A stretch of DNA of 64,000 nucleotides from NCBI RefSeq assembly GCF_000716435.1, contig NZ_JNWO01000009.1, positions 124,001 through 188,000 of the forward strand, read 5' to 3'. Below, piece by piece: positions 37,013 to 45,738 of the stretch. Origin of the DNA: Streptomyces xylophagus. Lineage in GTDB: Bacteria; Actinomycetota; Actinomycetes; Streptomycetales; Streptomycetaceae. Below the pieces are notes generated by a model. It saw nothing but the letters and a program-made list of their open reading frames with translations, ran no database searches and was not told where the DNA came from. The position numbers were made by a program, and so were the translations under genes. The stretch's first letter is position 1, and each line of letters starts with the position of its first letter.

Positions 37013-37735
37013 ATGGACAGCACCGCAATCGCCTCGATACCCGCCCTCTGGGACGAGGTCTTCGGCAGCCAGCCCGACCCGGATCTGTGGGTGGTGATCG
37101 CCACCATGGTCGCCGCGCTGGCCGTGGTCGTCCCGCACGGTCTGTGGCGCCTCTCCCGCAACGCCATCACCATCGCCCACGAGGGCGGCCACGGCCTGGT
37201 CGCCCTGCTCACCGGCCGCACCCTCACCGGCATCCGCCTGCACTCCGACACCAGCGGCCTCACCGTCAGCCGCGGCAAGCCGCACGGCCTCGGCATGATC
37301 CTCACCGCGGCCGCCGGCTACACCGCTCCCCCGCTCCTGGGCCTGGGCGGCGCGGCACTCCTGGGCGCCGGCCACATCACGCTCCTGTTGTGGCTGTCGA
37401 CCCTGCTGCTGATAGCCATGCTGGTCATGATCCGCAACGCCTACGGCGCCCTCACGGTCATCCTCAGCGGCGCAGCTTTCCTCCTGGTGTCGTGGCTTAC
37501 GGGCCCGCAGGTGCAGGCTGCGTTCGCGTACGCGGTGGTGTGGTTCTTGTTGCTGGGGGGCGTACGCCCGGCCTTCGAGTTGCAGGCGAAGCGATCAAGG
37601 GGCGGCGCGGGAGACTCGGACGCGGACCAGCTGGCCCGCCTGACGCACGTACCGGCAGGTCTGTGGCTGTTCCTGTTCCACCTGGTGTCACTGTGCTCGC
37701 TGATAGGCGGCGGCAGGTGGCTGCTGGAGCTGTGA
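37013..37735 (+). CDS. M50B-type membrane metalloprotease
   Basis: A 240-residue polytopic protein with about six TM segments. The zinc motif HEGGH ([11 protein letters not shown], HExxH) lies in the second TM region near residue 56. A second conserved patch, VRPAFELQ, follows near residue 184. It matches the M50 family of intramembrane site-2-type peptidases in actinobacteria; its target is unknown. It is divergent from the SRAP gene with only 50 bases between. Confidence 0.82.
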   Translation: MDSTAIASIPALWDEVFGSQPDPDLWVVIATMVAALAVVVPHGLWRLSRNAITIAHEGGHGLVALLTGRTLTGIRLHSDTSGLTVSRGKPHGLGMILTAAAGYTAPPLLGLGGAALLGAGHITLLLWLSTLLLIAMLVMIRNAYGALTVILSGAAFLLVSWLTGPQVQAAFAYAVVWFLLLGGVRPAFELQAKRSRGGAGDSDADQLARLTHVPAGLWLFLFHLVSLCSLIGGGRWLLEL

Positions 37736-37745
37736 CAAGCCCCGA

Positions 37746-37820
37746 AGGGGCGAGTCACAAACGGCGCGGGGCTGTATCTATTTGCGGCTCCGCCGCGCGG
37801 GCGCGACCAGCCACGACGGC
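37746..37820. repeat. Dispersed intergenic repeat, copy at 37.75 kb
   Basis: GGCGCGGGGCTGTATC, then TGCGGCTCCGCCGCG and GCGCGACCAGCCACGACGG. It shares both blocks with the 30.3 kb cluster and the second with the 20.26 kb copy. Between the M50 gene and aroA. Confidence 0.7.
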
Positions 37821-37859
37821 GCAGCACCCGAAAGACGGCCTACTTATACAGTGGGTCAC

Positions 37860-39188
37860 ATGGCCCCGAACAACGACCAACCCGCCCTCTGGCCCGCCCC
37901 GCACGCGCGCGGAGCCGTCGACGCGACGGTCCACGTCCCGGGGTCCAAGTCCGTCACCAACCGCGCCCTCGTACTCGCCGCCCTCGCCAGCGAACCGGGC
38001 TGGCTCCGCCGCCCCCTCCGCTCCCGCGACACCCTCCTGATGGCCGGGGCCCTGCGCGCAATGGGCGTGGGCATCGAGGAGGGCGTAGGCACGGAGAAGG
38101 GCTCCGGAGAGTTCTGGCGGGTCATCCCGTCCGGCCTGCACGGCCCGGCCACGGTCGACGTCGGCAACGCCGGCACAGTGATGCGCTTCCTGCCCCCCGT
38201 CGCCGCCCTGGCCGACGGCCCCATCCGTTTCGACGGCGACCCGAGGTCGTACGAACGCCCCCTGAACGGCGTGATCGACGCCCTGCGCGTACTCGGTGCC
38301 CGGATCGACGACGACGGCCGGGGCGCGCTGCCGCTGACCGTGCACGGCGGAGGCGCACTGGACGGCGGGCCGGTGGAGATCGACGCGTCCTCGTCGTCCC
38401 AGTTCGTGAGCGCCCTGCTCCTCTCCGGCCCCCGCTTCAACCAGGGCGTCGAGGTCCGCCACATCGGCTCCACGCTCCCCTCGATGCCGCACATCCGCAT
38501 GACCGTCGACATGCTGCGCGCGGTCGGCGCCCAGGTGGACACCCCGGAGTCGGGCGGCGAGCCCAACGTCTGGCGGGTGACCCCGGGCGCACTGCTGGGC
38601 CGGGACCTGACGGTCGAGCCGGATCTGTCGAACGCCCAGCCGTTCCTGGCCGCGGCGCTGGTGGCCGGCGGCAAGGTCGTCGTACCGGACTGGCCGGCGC
38701 GGACGACCCAGCCCGGTGACCGGCTGCGGGAGATCTTCACCGAGATGGGTGGTTCCTGCGAACTCACCGAGTACGGGCTGGAGTTCACCGGTTCGGGTGC
38801 GATCCACGGTATCGATGTGGACCTGAGTGAGGTCGGCGAACTGACCCCCGGCATCGCGGCCGTCGCCGCCCTCGCGGACACGCCGTCCACCCTCCGGGGC
38901 GTCTCCCACCTGCGCCTGCACGAGACCGACCGGCTGGCCGCGCTCACCAAAGAGATCAACGAGCTGGGCGGTGACGTGACGGAGACCGCCGACGGTCTGC
39001 ACATCCGCCCGCGCCGCCTGCACGGCGGGATCTTCCACACCTACGAGGACCACCGCATGGCCACCGCGGGCGCGATCATCGGCCTGGCGGTCGAGGGCGT
39101 GCAGATCGAGAACGTGGCGACGACCGCGAAGACCCTTCCGGACTTCCCCGACCTGTGGGCCGGGATGCTCGGGAGCGATGGGGCGTAG
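37860..39188 (+). CDS. aroA: 3-phosphoshikimate 1-carboxyvinyltransferase (EPSP synthase)
   Basis: A 442-residue enzyme of the shikimate pathway joining PEP and shikimate-3-phosphate. Signatures: [14 protein letters not shown] near residue 30, GNAGTVMRF around 100, and [11 protein letters not shown] near 350. Start ATG 37860 (MAPNNDQP) just after the repeat. It is followed after 12 bases by rsgA, probably co-transcribed. Residues around the PEP site look canonical. Confidence 0.95.
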   Translation: MAPNNDQPALWPAPHARGAVDATVHVPGSKSVTNRALVLAALASEPGWLRRPLRSRDTLLMAGALRAMGVGIEEGVGTEKGSGEFWRVIPSGLHGPATVDVGNAGTVMRFLPPVAALADGPIRFDGDPRSYERPLNGVIDALRVLGARIDDDGRGALPLTVHGGGALDGGPVEIDASSSSQFVSALLLSGPRFNQGVEVRHIGSTLPSMPHIRMTVDMLRAVGAQVDTPESGGEPNVWRVTPGALLGRDLTVEPDLSNAQPFLAAALVAGGKVVVPDWPARTTQPGDRLREIFTEMGGSCELTEYGLEFTGSGAIHGIDVDLSEVGELTPGIAAVAALADTPSTLRGVSHLRLHETDRLAALTKEINELGGDVTETADGLHIRPRRLHGGIFHTYEDHRMATAGAIIGLAVEGVQIENVATTAKTLPDFPDLWAGMLGSDGA

Positions 39189-39200
39189 GGGACTCACGCC

Positions 39201-40211
39201 ATGCGTCGCTACGGCAAGAACACCGACGAGGACGACATCCGCCAGCGCCCGAACCGCAAGGGCAACCGGCCGCGCACCAACATCCGCCCCAAGCACGAGG
39301 AGGCGGTCGAGGGCATGGTCCTCACCGTCGACCGGGGCCGGCTGACCTGCCTCGTCGAGGACCGGGTCGTGATGGCGGTCAAGGCCCGCGAACTGGGCCG
39401 GAAGGCCGCGGTGGTCGGCGACCGGGTCGGCATCATCGGCGACCTGTCCGGCGACAAGGACACCCTCGCCCGCATCATCCGCATCGAGCCGCGCACCTCC
39501 GTGCTGCGCCGCACGGCCGACGACGACGACCCGTACGAGCGCGTGGTCGTCGCCAACGCCGACCAGCTCGCCATCGTCACCGCCCTCGCCGACCCCGAGC
39601 CGCGCCCCCGCCTGATCGACCGCTGCCTGGTGGCGGCCTACGACGGCGGCCTCGACCCGCTGCTCGTCCTCACCAAGTCGGACCTGGCCTCGCCCGACGA
39701 ACTCCTGGAGCTGTACGGCGCGTTGGGCGTCCCGTACGTCGTGACGAGCCGCGAGGAGCTGGAGAACGGCACCGCGGTGGAGCGGGTCCGCAAGCAACTG
39801 GACGGCAAGATCACGGCGTTCGTCGGGCACTCCGGTGTCGGCAAGACGACCCTCGTCAACGCGCTGGTCTCGTTGGAGCGGCGGCGCAGCACCGGCATCG
39901 TCAACGCCGTCACCGGACGCGGCCGGCACACCACGACCTCGGCGCGCGCGATCCCGCTGCCGGACGACTCGGGCTGGGTGGTGGACACCCCGGGCGTCCG
40001 CTCCTTCGGCCTGCACCACGTGGACCCGTCCCGGGTCATCAAGGCCTTCCCCGACCTGGAGCCGGGCACGGTCGACTGCCCGCGCGCGTGCAGTCACGAC
40101 GAGCCGGACTGCGCGCTGGACCAGTGGGTGGCCGACGGTCACGCAGACCCGCAGCGGCTGTACTCGCTGCGCCGGTTGTTGGCCACCCGTGAGCGAACAG
40201 ACGGCGACTGA
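39201..40211 (+). CDS. rsgA: Ribosome small subunit-dependent GTPase A
   Basis: A 336-residue circularly permuted GTPase for late 30S maturation. The order is an N-terminal OB fold (about 30-95), G4 LTKSDL, then G1 GHSGVGKTT near 212, G3 DTPGVRSF, and a zinc knuckle CPRACSH...DCAL at the C-terminus. The pairing with aroA is common in actinobacteria. Confidence 0.93.
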   Translation: MRRYGKNTDEDDIRQRPNRKGNRPRTNIRPKHEEAVEGMVLTVDRGRLTCLVEDRVVMAVKARELGRKAAVVGDRVGIIGDLSGDKDTLARIIRIEPRTSVLRRTADDDDPYERVVVANADQLAIVTALADPEPRPRLIDRCLVAAYDGGLDPLLVLTKSDLASPDELLELYGALGVPYVVTSREELENGTAVERVRKQLDGKITAFVGHSGVGKTTLVNALVSLERRRSTGIVNAVTGRGRHTTTSARAIPLPDDSGWVVDTPGVRSFGLHHVDPSRVIKAFPDLEPGTVDCPRACSHDEPDCALDQWVADGHADPQRLYSLRRLLATRERTDGD

Positions 40212-40286
40212 CCACCGCGTGTTTGTGGGGACTCAAGTTCGGTAAGTGCATAATCGCACCGAGCCGGACAAACGGGAGGACAGCAC

Positions 40287-40610
40287 ATGGCGTGGCTGCT
40301 GGTTGTCGTGGCCGGAATTCTGGAGACCGGGTTCGCCGTGTGCCTGAAGCTGTCCCACGGCTTCACACGCCTGTGGCCCACGGTCGCCTTCTGCTCCTTC
40401 GCCCTGGGCAGCTTCGGCCTGCTCACCCTCTCCCTGAAGAAACTCGACGTGGGCCCCGCGTACGCCGTGTGGACCGGCATCGGCGCGGCCGGCACGGCGA
40501 TCTACGGGATGGCCTTCCTGGGCGACCTGGTGTCGACGCTGAAGCTCGTGTCGATCAGCTTCGTCATCGTCGGCGTGATCGGACTCCAACTGTCCGGTTC
40601 CGCGCACTGA
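40287..40610 (+). CDS. Small multidrug resistance (SMR) family transporter, SugE/Gdx-like
   Basis: A 107-residue protein with four TM helices. The essential membrane Glu sits in GILETGFAV (residue ~13). The LSHGFTRLWP and YAVWTGIGAAGTA stretches match the SugE/Gdx branch, which exports guanidinium. No guanidine riboswitch is visible in the 75-base gap upstream. GGGAGG precedes ATG. It is convergent with a TetR gene. Confidence 0.86.
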   Translation: MAWLLVVVAGILETGFAVCLKLSHGFTRLWPTVAFCSFALGSFGLLTLSLKKLDVGPAYAVWTGIGAAGTAIYGMAFLGDLVSTLKLVSISFVIVGVIGLQLSGSAH

Positions 40611-40611
40611 C

Positions 40612-40679
40612 CAACGGTGTTACCTGGCTGGGCCCAACGGTGTTTCTTGGCTGGGCCCAGCACGGTTATTTGGCCGGCC
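40612..40679. repeat. 23-bp tandem repeat between the SMR and TetR genes
   Basis: About three copies (40612-40634, 40635-40657, degenerate 40658-40679) of a unit starting CAACGGTGTT and ending GGCTGGGCC. The last copy covers the 3' codons and stop of the TetR gene. It contains self-complementary GGCTGGGCC/GGCCCAGC elements and may function as a terminator between convergent genes. Confidence 0.65.
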
Positions 40680-41271
40680 CCAGCGCGCTGCGCACCAGTT
40701 CGCCGACCCCACCCGCCCCCGGCGGTGCCGCCACACAGGACAGCGCGAGCCGGACGACGAGTTCGCAGGAGCGGGCCAGGTCGGCGGTGTCCGGCTTGGC
40801 GACGCCGGGGCCGGCCAGCGCGGCGACGGCACGGTCGCGAACGACGGCCACGAAGTCGCCGGGCGAGGGCAGCGGTCCGTCGGCCCGGCGCTGTGCCGGT
40901 ACGGCGGAGGAGGACGGCACCGCGGACAGGGTCGGCGAGGGCAGCCGTTCGCTCCAGCAGCCGGTGAGCATGGCCCGTACCAGCGCGTTCTCGCGGGCCG
41001 CGGACGTGGTCCACTCGGCGGTCGCGGTCAGCCGCTCGCGGGCGTCGCTGTGACTCCCCAGCGCACGCTCGACACCGACGAGATACCCGTCGGCCTCCCT
41101 TCTGACCAGCGCCCGCGCGAGCCCCTCCTTGCTCCCGAACTCGTTGTACAGCGTCTGCCGGGACACTCCGGCGGCGGCGGCCACGTCCACCATCCGTACG
41201 GTGGACCACGACCGGCGTGCCAGCGCCGTATAGGCGGCGTCCAACAGGGATTCCCGCGCTGCAGGCATCAT
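40666..41271 (-). CDS. TetR/AcrR-family transcriptional regulator
   Basis: A 201-residue repressor. The N-terminal HTH (about 10-55) has MVDVAAAAGVSRQTLYNEF and SKEGLARALV. The ligand domain is Ala-rich. ATG 41271 (MMPAARES) is preceded by GGGAGGCGA; a second ATG follows immediately. It may control the convergent SMR exporter, though convergent orientation makes that uncertain. Confidence 0.8.
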   Translation of the reverse strand: MMPAARESLLDAAYTALARRSWSTVRMVDVAAAAGVSRQTLYNEFGSKEGLARALVRREADGYLVGVERALGSHSDARERLTATAEWTTSAARENALVRAMLTGCWSERLPSPTLSAVPSSSAVPAQRRADGPLPSPGDFVAVVRDRAVAALAGPGVAKPDTADLARSCELVVRLALSCVAAPPGAGGVGELVRSALGPAK

Positions 41272-41487
41272 TCGCCTCCCGGGGACGAGCGGCTCTGCGC
41301 CCAGATTTGACGCGCGCGGGAGCACTGTCAAGGGTTCGCGGCGGTGCCAGGGGGCGCACTTCGGCCATTGCGCGCGGGAGTTGACGGGACAGTGCCGCTC
41401 AGGAGAGGGAAGCGGCGGTCCGCCACCTCCCGTTTCGCCCACCGGACCCTGTAGCCCCGGCGCAACCCCTGAAGATACGGTTCACGC

Positions 41488-42288
41488 ATGGCCGACTATC
41501 ACGATGACCTGCGCCTCGCCCACGTCCTCGCGGACGCCGCCGACGCCGCGACGACCGCCCGGTTCAAGGCGCTCGATCTCAAGGTCGAGACCAAGCCGGA
41601 CATGACTCCGGTCACCGAGGCGGACAAGGCGGCCGAGGAAGTCATCCGTGGTCATCTGCAGCGCGCACGCCCGCGCGACGCGGTCCTCGGCGAGGAGTAC
41701 GGCATCGAGGGCACCGGCCCCCGCCGCTGGGTGATCGACCCGATCGACGGCACCAAGAACTACGTACGCGGCGTCCCGGTCTGGGCGACGCTGATCTCCC
41801 TGATGGAGGCTGCGGAGGGCGGCTTCCAGCCCGTCGTCGGCCTGGTCTCCGCGCCCGCGCTGGGCCGCCGCTGGTGGGCCGCGAAGGGCCACGGCGCCTA
41901 CACCGGCCGCAGCCTGTCCTCCGCGTCCCGGCTGCGCGTCTCCCAGGTCTCGAAGCTGACGGACGCGTCCTTCGCGTACTCCTCGCTCACCGGCTGGGAG
42001 GACCAGGGCCGCCTCGGCGGCTTCCTCGACCTGAGCCGCGAGGTGTGGCGCACGCGCGCGTACGGCGACTTCTGGCCCTACATGATGGTCGCCGAGGGCT
42101 CGGTCGACATCTGCGCCGAACCCGAACTCTCCCTGTGGGACATGGCCGCCACCGCGATCATCGTCACCGAGGCAGGCGGCACCTTCACCGGCCTCGACGG
42201 CCGCCCGGGCCCCCACAGCGGCAACGCGGCCGCGTCGAACGGCATCCTGCACGACGAGTTCCTGGGGTATCTCAACATGCGGTACTGA
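41488..42288 (+). CDS. hisN: Histidinol-phosphatase of the inositol monophosphatase family
   Basis: A 266-residue Mg-dependent phosphatase. IMPase motifs are intact: GEEYG (metal), DPIDGTKNYVRG (metal/phosphate), and SLWDMAATAIIVTEAGG. In actinobacteria this position encodes HisN, which dephosphorylates histidinol-phosphate. It is the last core gene before the accessory island. ATG 41488 follows a weak SD. Confidence 0.88.
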   Translation: MADYHDDLRLAHVLADAADAATTARFKALDLKVETKPDMTPVTEADKAAEEVIRGHLQRARPRDAVLGEEYGIEGTGPRRWVIDPIDGTKNYVRGVPVWATLISLMEAAEGGFQPVVGLVSAPALGRRWWAAKGHGAYTGRSLSSASRLRVSQVSKLTDASFAYSSLTGWEDQGRLGGFLDLSREVWRTRAYGDFWPYMMVAEGSVDICAEPELSLWDMAATAIIVTEAGGTFTGLDGRPGPHSGNAAASNGILHDEFLGYLNMRY

Positions 42289-42502
42289 GCTGGCTTGTGG
42301 CCCGGTAACTGATCGACACCATACGCAGGGTTGAGGCTACGGACCCCACTGGACGCCGCTGGCCGCGATACAAGTCCAGGGCACCAGTCGTTGATTCGAC
42401 GCCACCTGTCGATCACACAGCCTGGAAATGTCGATAAGGCTGGCACCACCACGGGTGATCTCCTGGAGTCGCTCAGTGGCTGGGACGGGCTAACGTCTCG
42501 GC

Positions 42503-43072
42503 ATGATCTCCGACGCATCGTCACCCGAACATGAGCTCACAGCCACCAGCTCGACCGTGGTCTACCAGAACCGCTGGATGACCGTTCGCGAGGACAAGAC
42601 GGTCCGCCACGACGGCGCACAGGGCTTGTACGGCGTGGTGCACAAACCTGACTTTTCGCTGATCATTCCGCATGAAGACGAGGGCTTCCACCTCGTTGAG
42701 CAGTACCGATATCCAGTGAAGGCCCGCTATTGGGAGTTCCCTCAGGGCATGTGGGAGGACAGGCCGGACGCAGACCCGCTGGACTTGGCGCGCGGTGAAC
42801 TCGCCGAGGAGACAGGCCTGACCGCTCGAACGCTGACGCCCCTGGGGCACCTATTCGAGGCCTACGGATACTGTGACCAGGGTTTTCACGTCATTCTTGC
42901 CACGGATCTCACCCGTGGCGAACCTCACCTGGACGACGAAGAAGCCGGCTTGATCAGCCGCTGGTTTTCCGAGGCGGAAGTGTGGAAGCTGATCGCCGAG
43001 GGCCGATTCAAGGACGCTCCGTCAGTAGCGGCCCTGACACTGTTCCAGCACTACCGCAAGGACAGCGACTGA
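42503..43072 (+). CDS. NUDIX hydrolase, ADP-ribose pyrophosphatase-like
   Basis: A 189-residue protein with the Nudix box in FPQGMWEDRPDADPL continuing ARGELAEETGL (E-x-x-E-E metal site intact). The surrounding fold resembles ADP-ribose/nucleoside-diphosphate-sugar hydrolases (YRYPVKARYWEFP). Substrate is inferred from family. It is the first gene of the island and about 70 bases upstream of an HAD phosphatase, so the pair may work together on nucleotide derivatives. Start ATG 42503. Confidence 0.85.
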   Translation: MISDASSPEHELTATSSTVVYQNRWMTVREDKTVRHDGAQGLYGVVHKPDFSLIIPHEDEGFHLVEQYRYPVKARYWEFPQGMWEDRPDADPLDLARGELAEETGLTARTLTPLGHLFEAYGYCDQGFHVILATDLTRGEPHLDDEEAGLISRWFSEAEVWKLIAEGRFKDAPSVAALTLFQHYRKDSD

Positions 43073-43141
43073 GACTGTAGCGGAAGTACGCGAGGACGCC
43101 CAAGATCCGTCATCTCACGTGCTGGGTGGCATCCTTGGCCG

Positions 43142-43804
43142 GTGTTCCCATCCGATCACGCGGGCGCCGTGTTCTTCGATGTCGACGGCACCCTCGTCCC
43201 AGGCACGAGTTCGTCGGTATTCCTGGCCGGCTTCCTTGGCCATCGGGACGAGTTGGCCAAGGCCGAGGACGCCTACGCCTCCGGCGCCCTGGACAATCGG
43301 CAGGTTTCCGAGCTGGACGCCGTGGGTTGGGCGGGCGCGTCCGAGAAACAGGTCGCCGGCTGGCTCGACGGGATTCCCTTGGTCCCGGGCATCACGGAGA
43401 CCGTGGCCTGGTGCTGGCGGAACAAATTGGTGCCCGTGCTGGCGACTCTCGCCTGGTCACCGGTCGGCAGCTACCTGACCGACCGCTTCGGCTTCCACAC
43501 GTTCAGCGGACCGCAGCTGGAGACCACAGACGGACGGTTCACGGGCCGGGTCGCCCGTCACTTCGACGAGTACGACAAACGAGATTTCGCCCTCGCGCAG
43601 GCGCGGGAGTGGGGGTTGGCTCTCCGCTCCTGCGGAGCCGTCGGGGACAGCCGCTCCGACCTGCCACTGTTCGCATCCGTCGGGTTGAGCGTGGCATTCA
43701 ATGCCTCGGCAGGAGCACGGGCGGCGGCGACCACCACGGTGGACGACAGCGACCTGCGAGCGGTGCTTCCCGTCTTGAGTCGCTTGGTCACAGCCACTCG
43801 TTGA
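43142..43804 (+). CDS. HAD-superfamily hydrolase, subfamily IB (phosphoserine phosphatase-like)
   Basis: A 220-residue HAD phosphatase. Motif I is DVDGTLVPG (nucleophile Asp), motif II would be in LATLAWSPVG, and motif III/IV is VGDSRSDLPLF. The helical cap fits subfamily IB. Possible substrates are small phosphomonoesters. The start is GTG 43142 (MFPSDHAG). The 3' end overlaps a transposase scar on the opposite strand. Confidence 0.82.
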   Translation: MFPSDHAGAVFFDVDGTLVPGTSSSVFLAGFLGHRDELAKAEDAYASGALDNRQVSELDAVGWAGASEKQVAGWLDGIPLVPGITETVAWCWRNKLVPVLATLAWSPVGSYLTDRFGFHTFSGPQLETTDGRFTGRVARHFDEYDKRDFALAQAREWGLALRSCGAVGDSRSDLPLFASVGLSVAFNASAGARAAATTTVDDSDLRAVLPVLSRLVTATR

Positions 43805-43921
43805 TGGCCGCTATGAGGACGTCCTCCGGGACGAACTTCGGTGGCCGGCCGCCACGGGAGCCGGGTTTCTTGCGGTTCCGCGCTTGGTCGGTCTTGTCCG
43901 GGATGGCGCAGTTTGCGTGAC
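43788..43921 (-). pseudogene. Transposase 3' fragment (IS5-family-like scar)
   Basis: Minus-strand translation from about 43921 to the TGA at 43788-43790 reads CAIPDKTDQARNRKK, then SRGGRPPKFVPED and LIAAINEWL. The GGRPP block after an Arg/Lys-rich RNRKK stretch is typical of IS5-type transposases of Streptomyces. Only ~43 residues remain, without a DDE site or visible terminal repeats. Identification is tentative. Confidence 0.4.
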
Positions 43922-43956
43922 CGTTGGCAGAGCCGTGTCATCAGGGATGTTCCGCA

Positions 43957-44157
43957 TCAGGACCTCCTCCGCTCCGCGATCATTACGCGAGCCAAGATGC
44001 GTGCCAGTGCGATGTCCGGCTCGACGAGGCCGGCGTGCTCGCGGTGTGCCCACACGTCCCGCCCCGGTCCGCTCATGCTCTCCTCGTTCCAGAGGTGAAC
44101 TGCGTCGCCAGGATCGGTGATCGGCTCGTCGCAGTAGCGGCAGAAGCGCAGAGTCAT
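43957..44157 (-). CDS. Small Cys/His-containing protein of unknown function
   Basis: A 66-residue frame starting MTLRFCRYCDEPI. CRYC suggests half a zinc knuckle, and a conserved-looking middle HLWNEESMSGPGRD follows. It is the last of three minus-strand genes joined by four-base overlaps (ATGA). It resembles small accessory proteins found with DUF6415 genes in streptomycete islands. No function known. Confidence 0.55.
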   Translation of the reverse strand: MTLRFCRYCDEPITDPGDAVHLWNEESMSGPGRDVWAHREHAGLVEPDIALARILARVMIAERRRS

Positions 44158-44342
44158 GCCACACCCGCCATACGCGTGTGGCAGGGACAGGTACAACGTC
44201 GTACCAGGATCAGGCCGGCCCCATGGGGCAGTGGAATGTCATTGGTCTGACGGCAATCGTGGTGCAGTTCCTGGTATCCGTCCAGGGCGGCCACCGCGCA
44301 CTCGGCGGAGCGCATCGAGGTGTCGTCGATGGCCGCGGTCAC
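44154..44342 (-). CDS. Small protein of unknown function
   Basis: A 62-residue frame from GTG 44342 with the Cys/His pattern CTCPCH near its C-terminus. The start overlaps the stop of the DUF6415 gene and its stop overlaps the next start, so it is part of a tight three-gene unit. The overlap pattern supports reality more than the sequence does. Confidence 0.5.
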   Translation of the reverse strand: MTAAIDDTSMRSAECAVAALDGYQELHHDCRQTNDIPLPHGAGLILVRRCTCPCHTRMAGVA

Positions 44343-44728
44343 GGGCGCGCGCCGAGGTTCTCGTAGTGGTCGCACAGAGCGTTCAAGGTGCGTGCCAGGC
44401 GTCGGGCATAGCCAACTTCTACGCCAAATCTGCGGATCGGCTCGGCACGGAGCCTTCCCCGCGCCTCACTGACACAGGCAAGCGCGCAGTACCGGAGGAT
44501 GCTGTCCTTCTTCAACCGCCTGACGGACTGCTCGACCTCGGGGATGAGCAGCTCCAGGTGGCCCCGAATCATCTGCGTCAGCCTCTCCAGCTCCTCAGCC
44601 GTTGGAGGCAGCGCCACGGCGTCTGGGTCCAGCAGAATTCCCACGGTCTCGCGCATGACGGTGATGTCAGGACGATCGACTTGCCGGCGCTCAGCGTCTT
44701 CGGATGCTGCGGTGGTGCGGTTCGCCAT
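44339..44728 (-). CDS. DUF6415-like protein
   Basis: A 129-residue all-alpha protein: RETVGILLDPDA, EELERLTQMIRGHLELLIPEVEQ and GYARRLARTLNALCDHYE. It resembles the DUF6415 family common in Streptomyces accessory regions, whose role is not established. ATG 44728 was chosen; ATG 44752 is possible. First gene of the three-gene minus-strand unit. Confidence 0.55.
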   Translation of the reverse strand: MANRTTAASEDAERRQVDRPDITVMRETVGILLDPDAVALPPTAEELERLTQMIRGHLELLIPEVEQSVRRLKKDSILRYCALACVSEARGRLRAEPIRRFGVEVGYARRLARTLNALCDHYENLGARP

Positions 44729-44954
44729 GTCGGCCCCTGCCCAGTCGGCCACGCCCGGGGCCGTTCGCGTGGTCGCCGGGTCTCGTCGTGCCTCTCGAAG
44801 CTAGAAGTGCGATAGACGCCCATGCCAGCAATGTGCAGATCTTTGCATTAATGCCAACCAGCCATGTTCCTTGGCGAGTTCGGCCTCTTGACCAGCTACG
44901 GCATCTGCCGGACTGTGTCGCAAAGAACTGCACATCACATGGATGGAGACAGTC

Positions 44955-45215
44955 ATGTCGCTACGGTTCATCGGGATCGACCCCGACACCAAGACCGGGG
45001 ACTCACCGACCGTGTGGGTCGACCAGGAGAAGGGCGAACTCGTCTTCCAAGGATGGAAGCCCGACCCTCAACTCGAAGCAGAGTGCGCCGCGTTCGAGGT
45101 ACCAGGTCATGCCGTCGGCATTCCGGTGGAGGAGGCCGTCATCCGGATCCCTGCCAGGATGGCGCACATGATCAGGGAGGCGTGCGATGTCCTCGATCGT
45201 TCCGACGATCGCTGA
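44955..45215 (+). CDS. Hypothetical protein (86 residues)
   Basis: Starts MSLRFIGIDPDTKTGD after GGAGACAGTC; ATG 44943 is an alternative start. The N-terminus resembles short proteins encoded upstream of DUF6879 genes in Streptomyces. It overlaps the DUF6879 gene by 29 bases in another frame. Function unknown. Confidence 0.6.
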   Translation: MSLRFIGIDPDTKTGDSPTVWVDQEKGELVFQGWKPDPQLEAECAAFEVPGHAVGIPVEEAVIRIPARMAHMIREACDVLDRSDDR

Positions 45216-45714
45216 ACTCATGGACGAGTGCACACGCTCCGCTGTGCACCTTGAGATGCGAGATCACTACGGGGTGGCCGCAGAGGCTGACGACTTCCGG
45301 ACATGGCTGGAGACCGGCTGTCTCGACACCGACCCCGGATCGCCGGACTGGGCACCCTGGGTGGACCTGGTCTCCCGTGCCGTGACGCGCGGCGTCGCGG
45401 TGCGGCGCGCCCGAATCGTGTCCGAACCCGTCACGGACTACATCCGCTACGAACACGCCTCCACCAGCGTCAACCTGCACGCCGGGGAACAAGTGCGCTG
45501 GTTGCCCCGCCGACGCACCTCGGACATCGCCCTACCTGGCAACGACTTCTGGCTCTTCGACGACCAGGTGATCCGGTGGGGCTACTTCTCCGGCGACGGA
45601 GCCATGATCGACCACGAGATCTCCAAGGACCCAACCGCCGCGAAACTGTGCGCTGAGTCCTTCGAGGCCGTATGGACGCGCGCAATCCCTCACAACCAGT
45701 ACCAGATCCACTGA
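45187..45714 (+). CDS. DUF6879 family protein
   Basis: A 175-residue protein with HLEMRDHYGVAAEADDFR near the N-terminus, RRARIVSEPVTDYIRYE in the middle and GNDFWLFDDQVIRWGYF, the pattern I associate with DUF6879. This family is typically encoded next to Scr1-type XRE regulators in Streptomyces, as here. It is thought to belong to a toxin-antitoxin-like or regulatory module, but no activity is established. Confidence 0.72.
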   Translation: MSSIVPTIAELMDECTRSAVHLEMRDHYGVAAEADDFRTWLETGCLDTDPGSPDWAPWVDLVSRAVTRGVAVRRARIVSEPVTDYIRYEHASTSVNLHAGEQVRWLPRRRTSDIALPGNDFWLFDDQVIRWGYFSGDGAMIDHEISKDPTAAKLCAESFEAVWTRAIPHNQYQIH

Positions 45715-45738
45715 CCAGAAAGCACCGGCAGCCACCCC

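Noticed and set aside
40212..40286. Guanidine riboswitch upstream of the SugE/Gdx-like gene
   Set aside because: The gap is 75 bases and lacks the ACGR-loop hairpins or ykkC core expected.
42289..42502. Attachment site or tRNA end at the left island border
   Set aside because: No tRNA fragment and no direct repeat matching the right border could be seen by eye.
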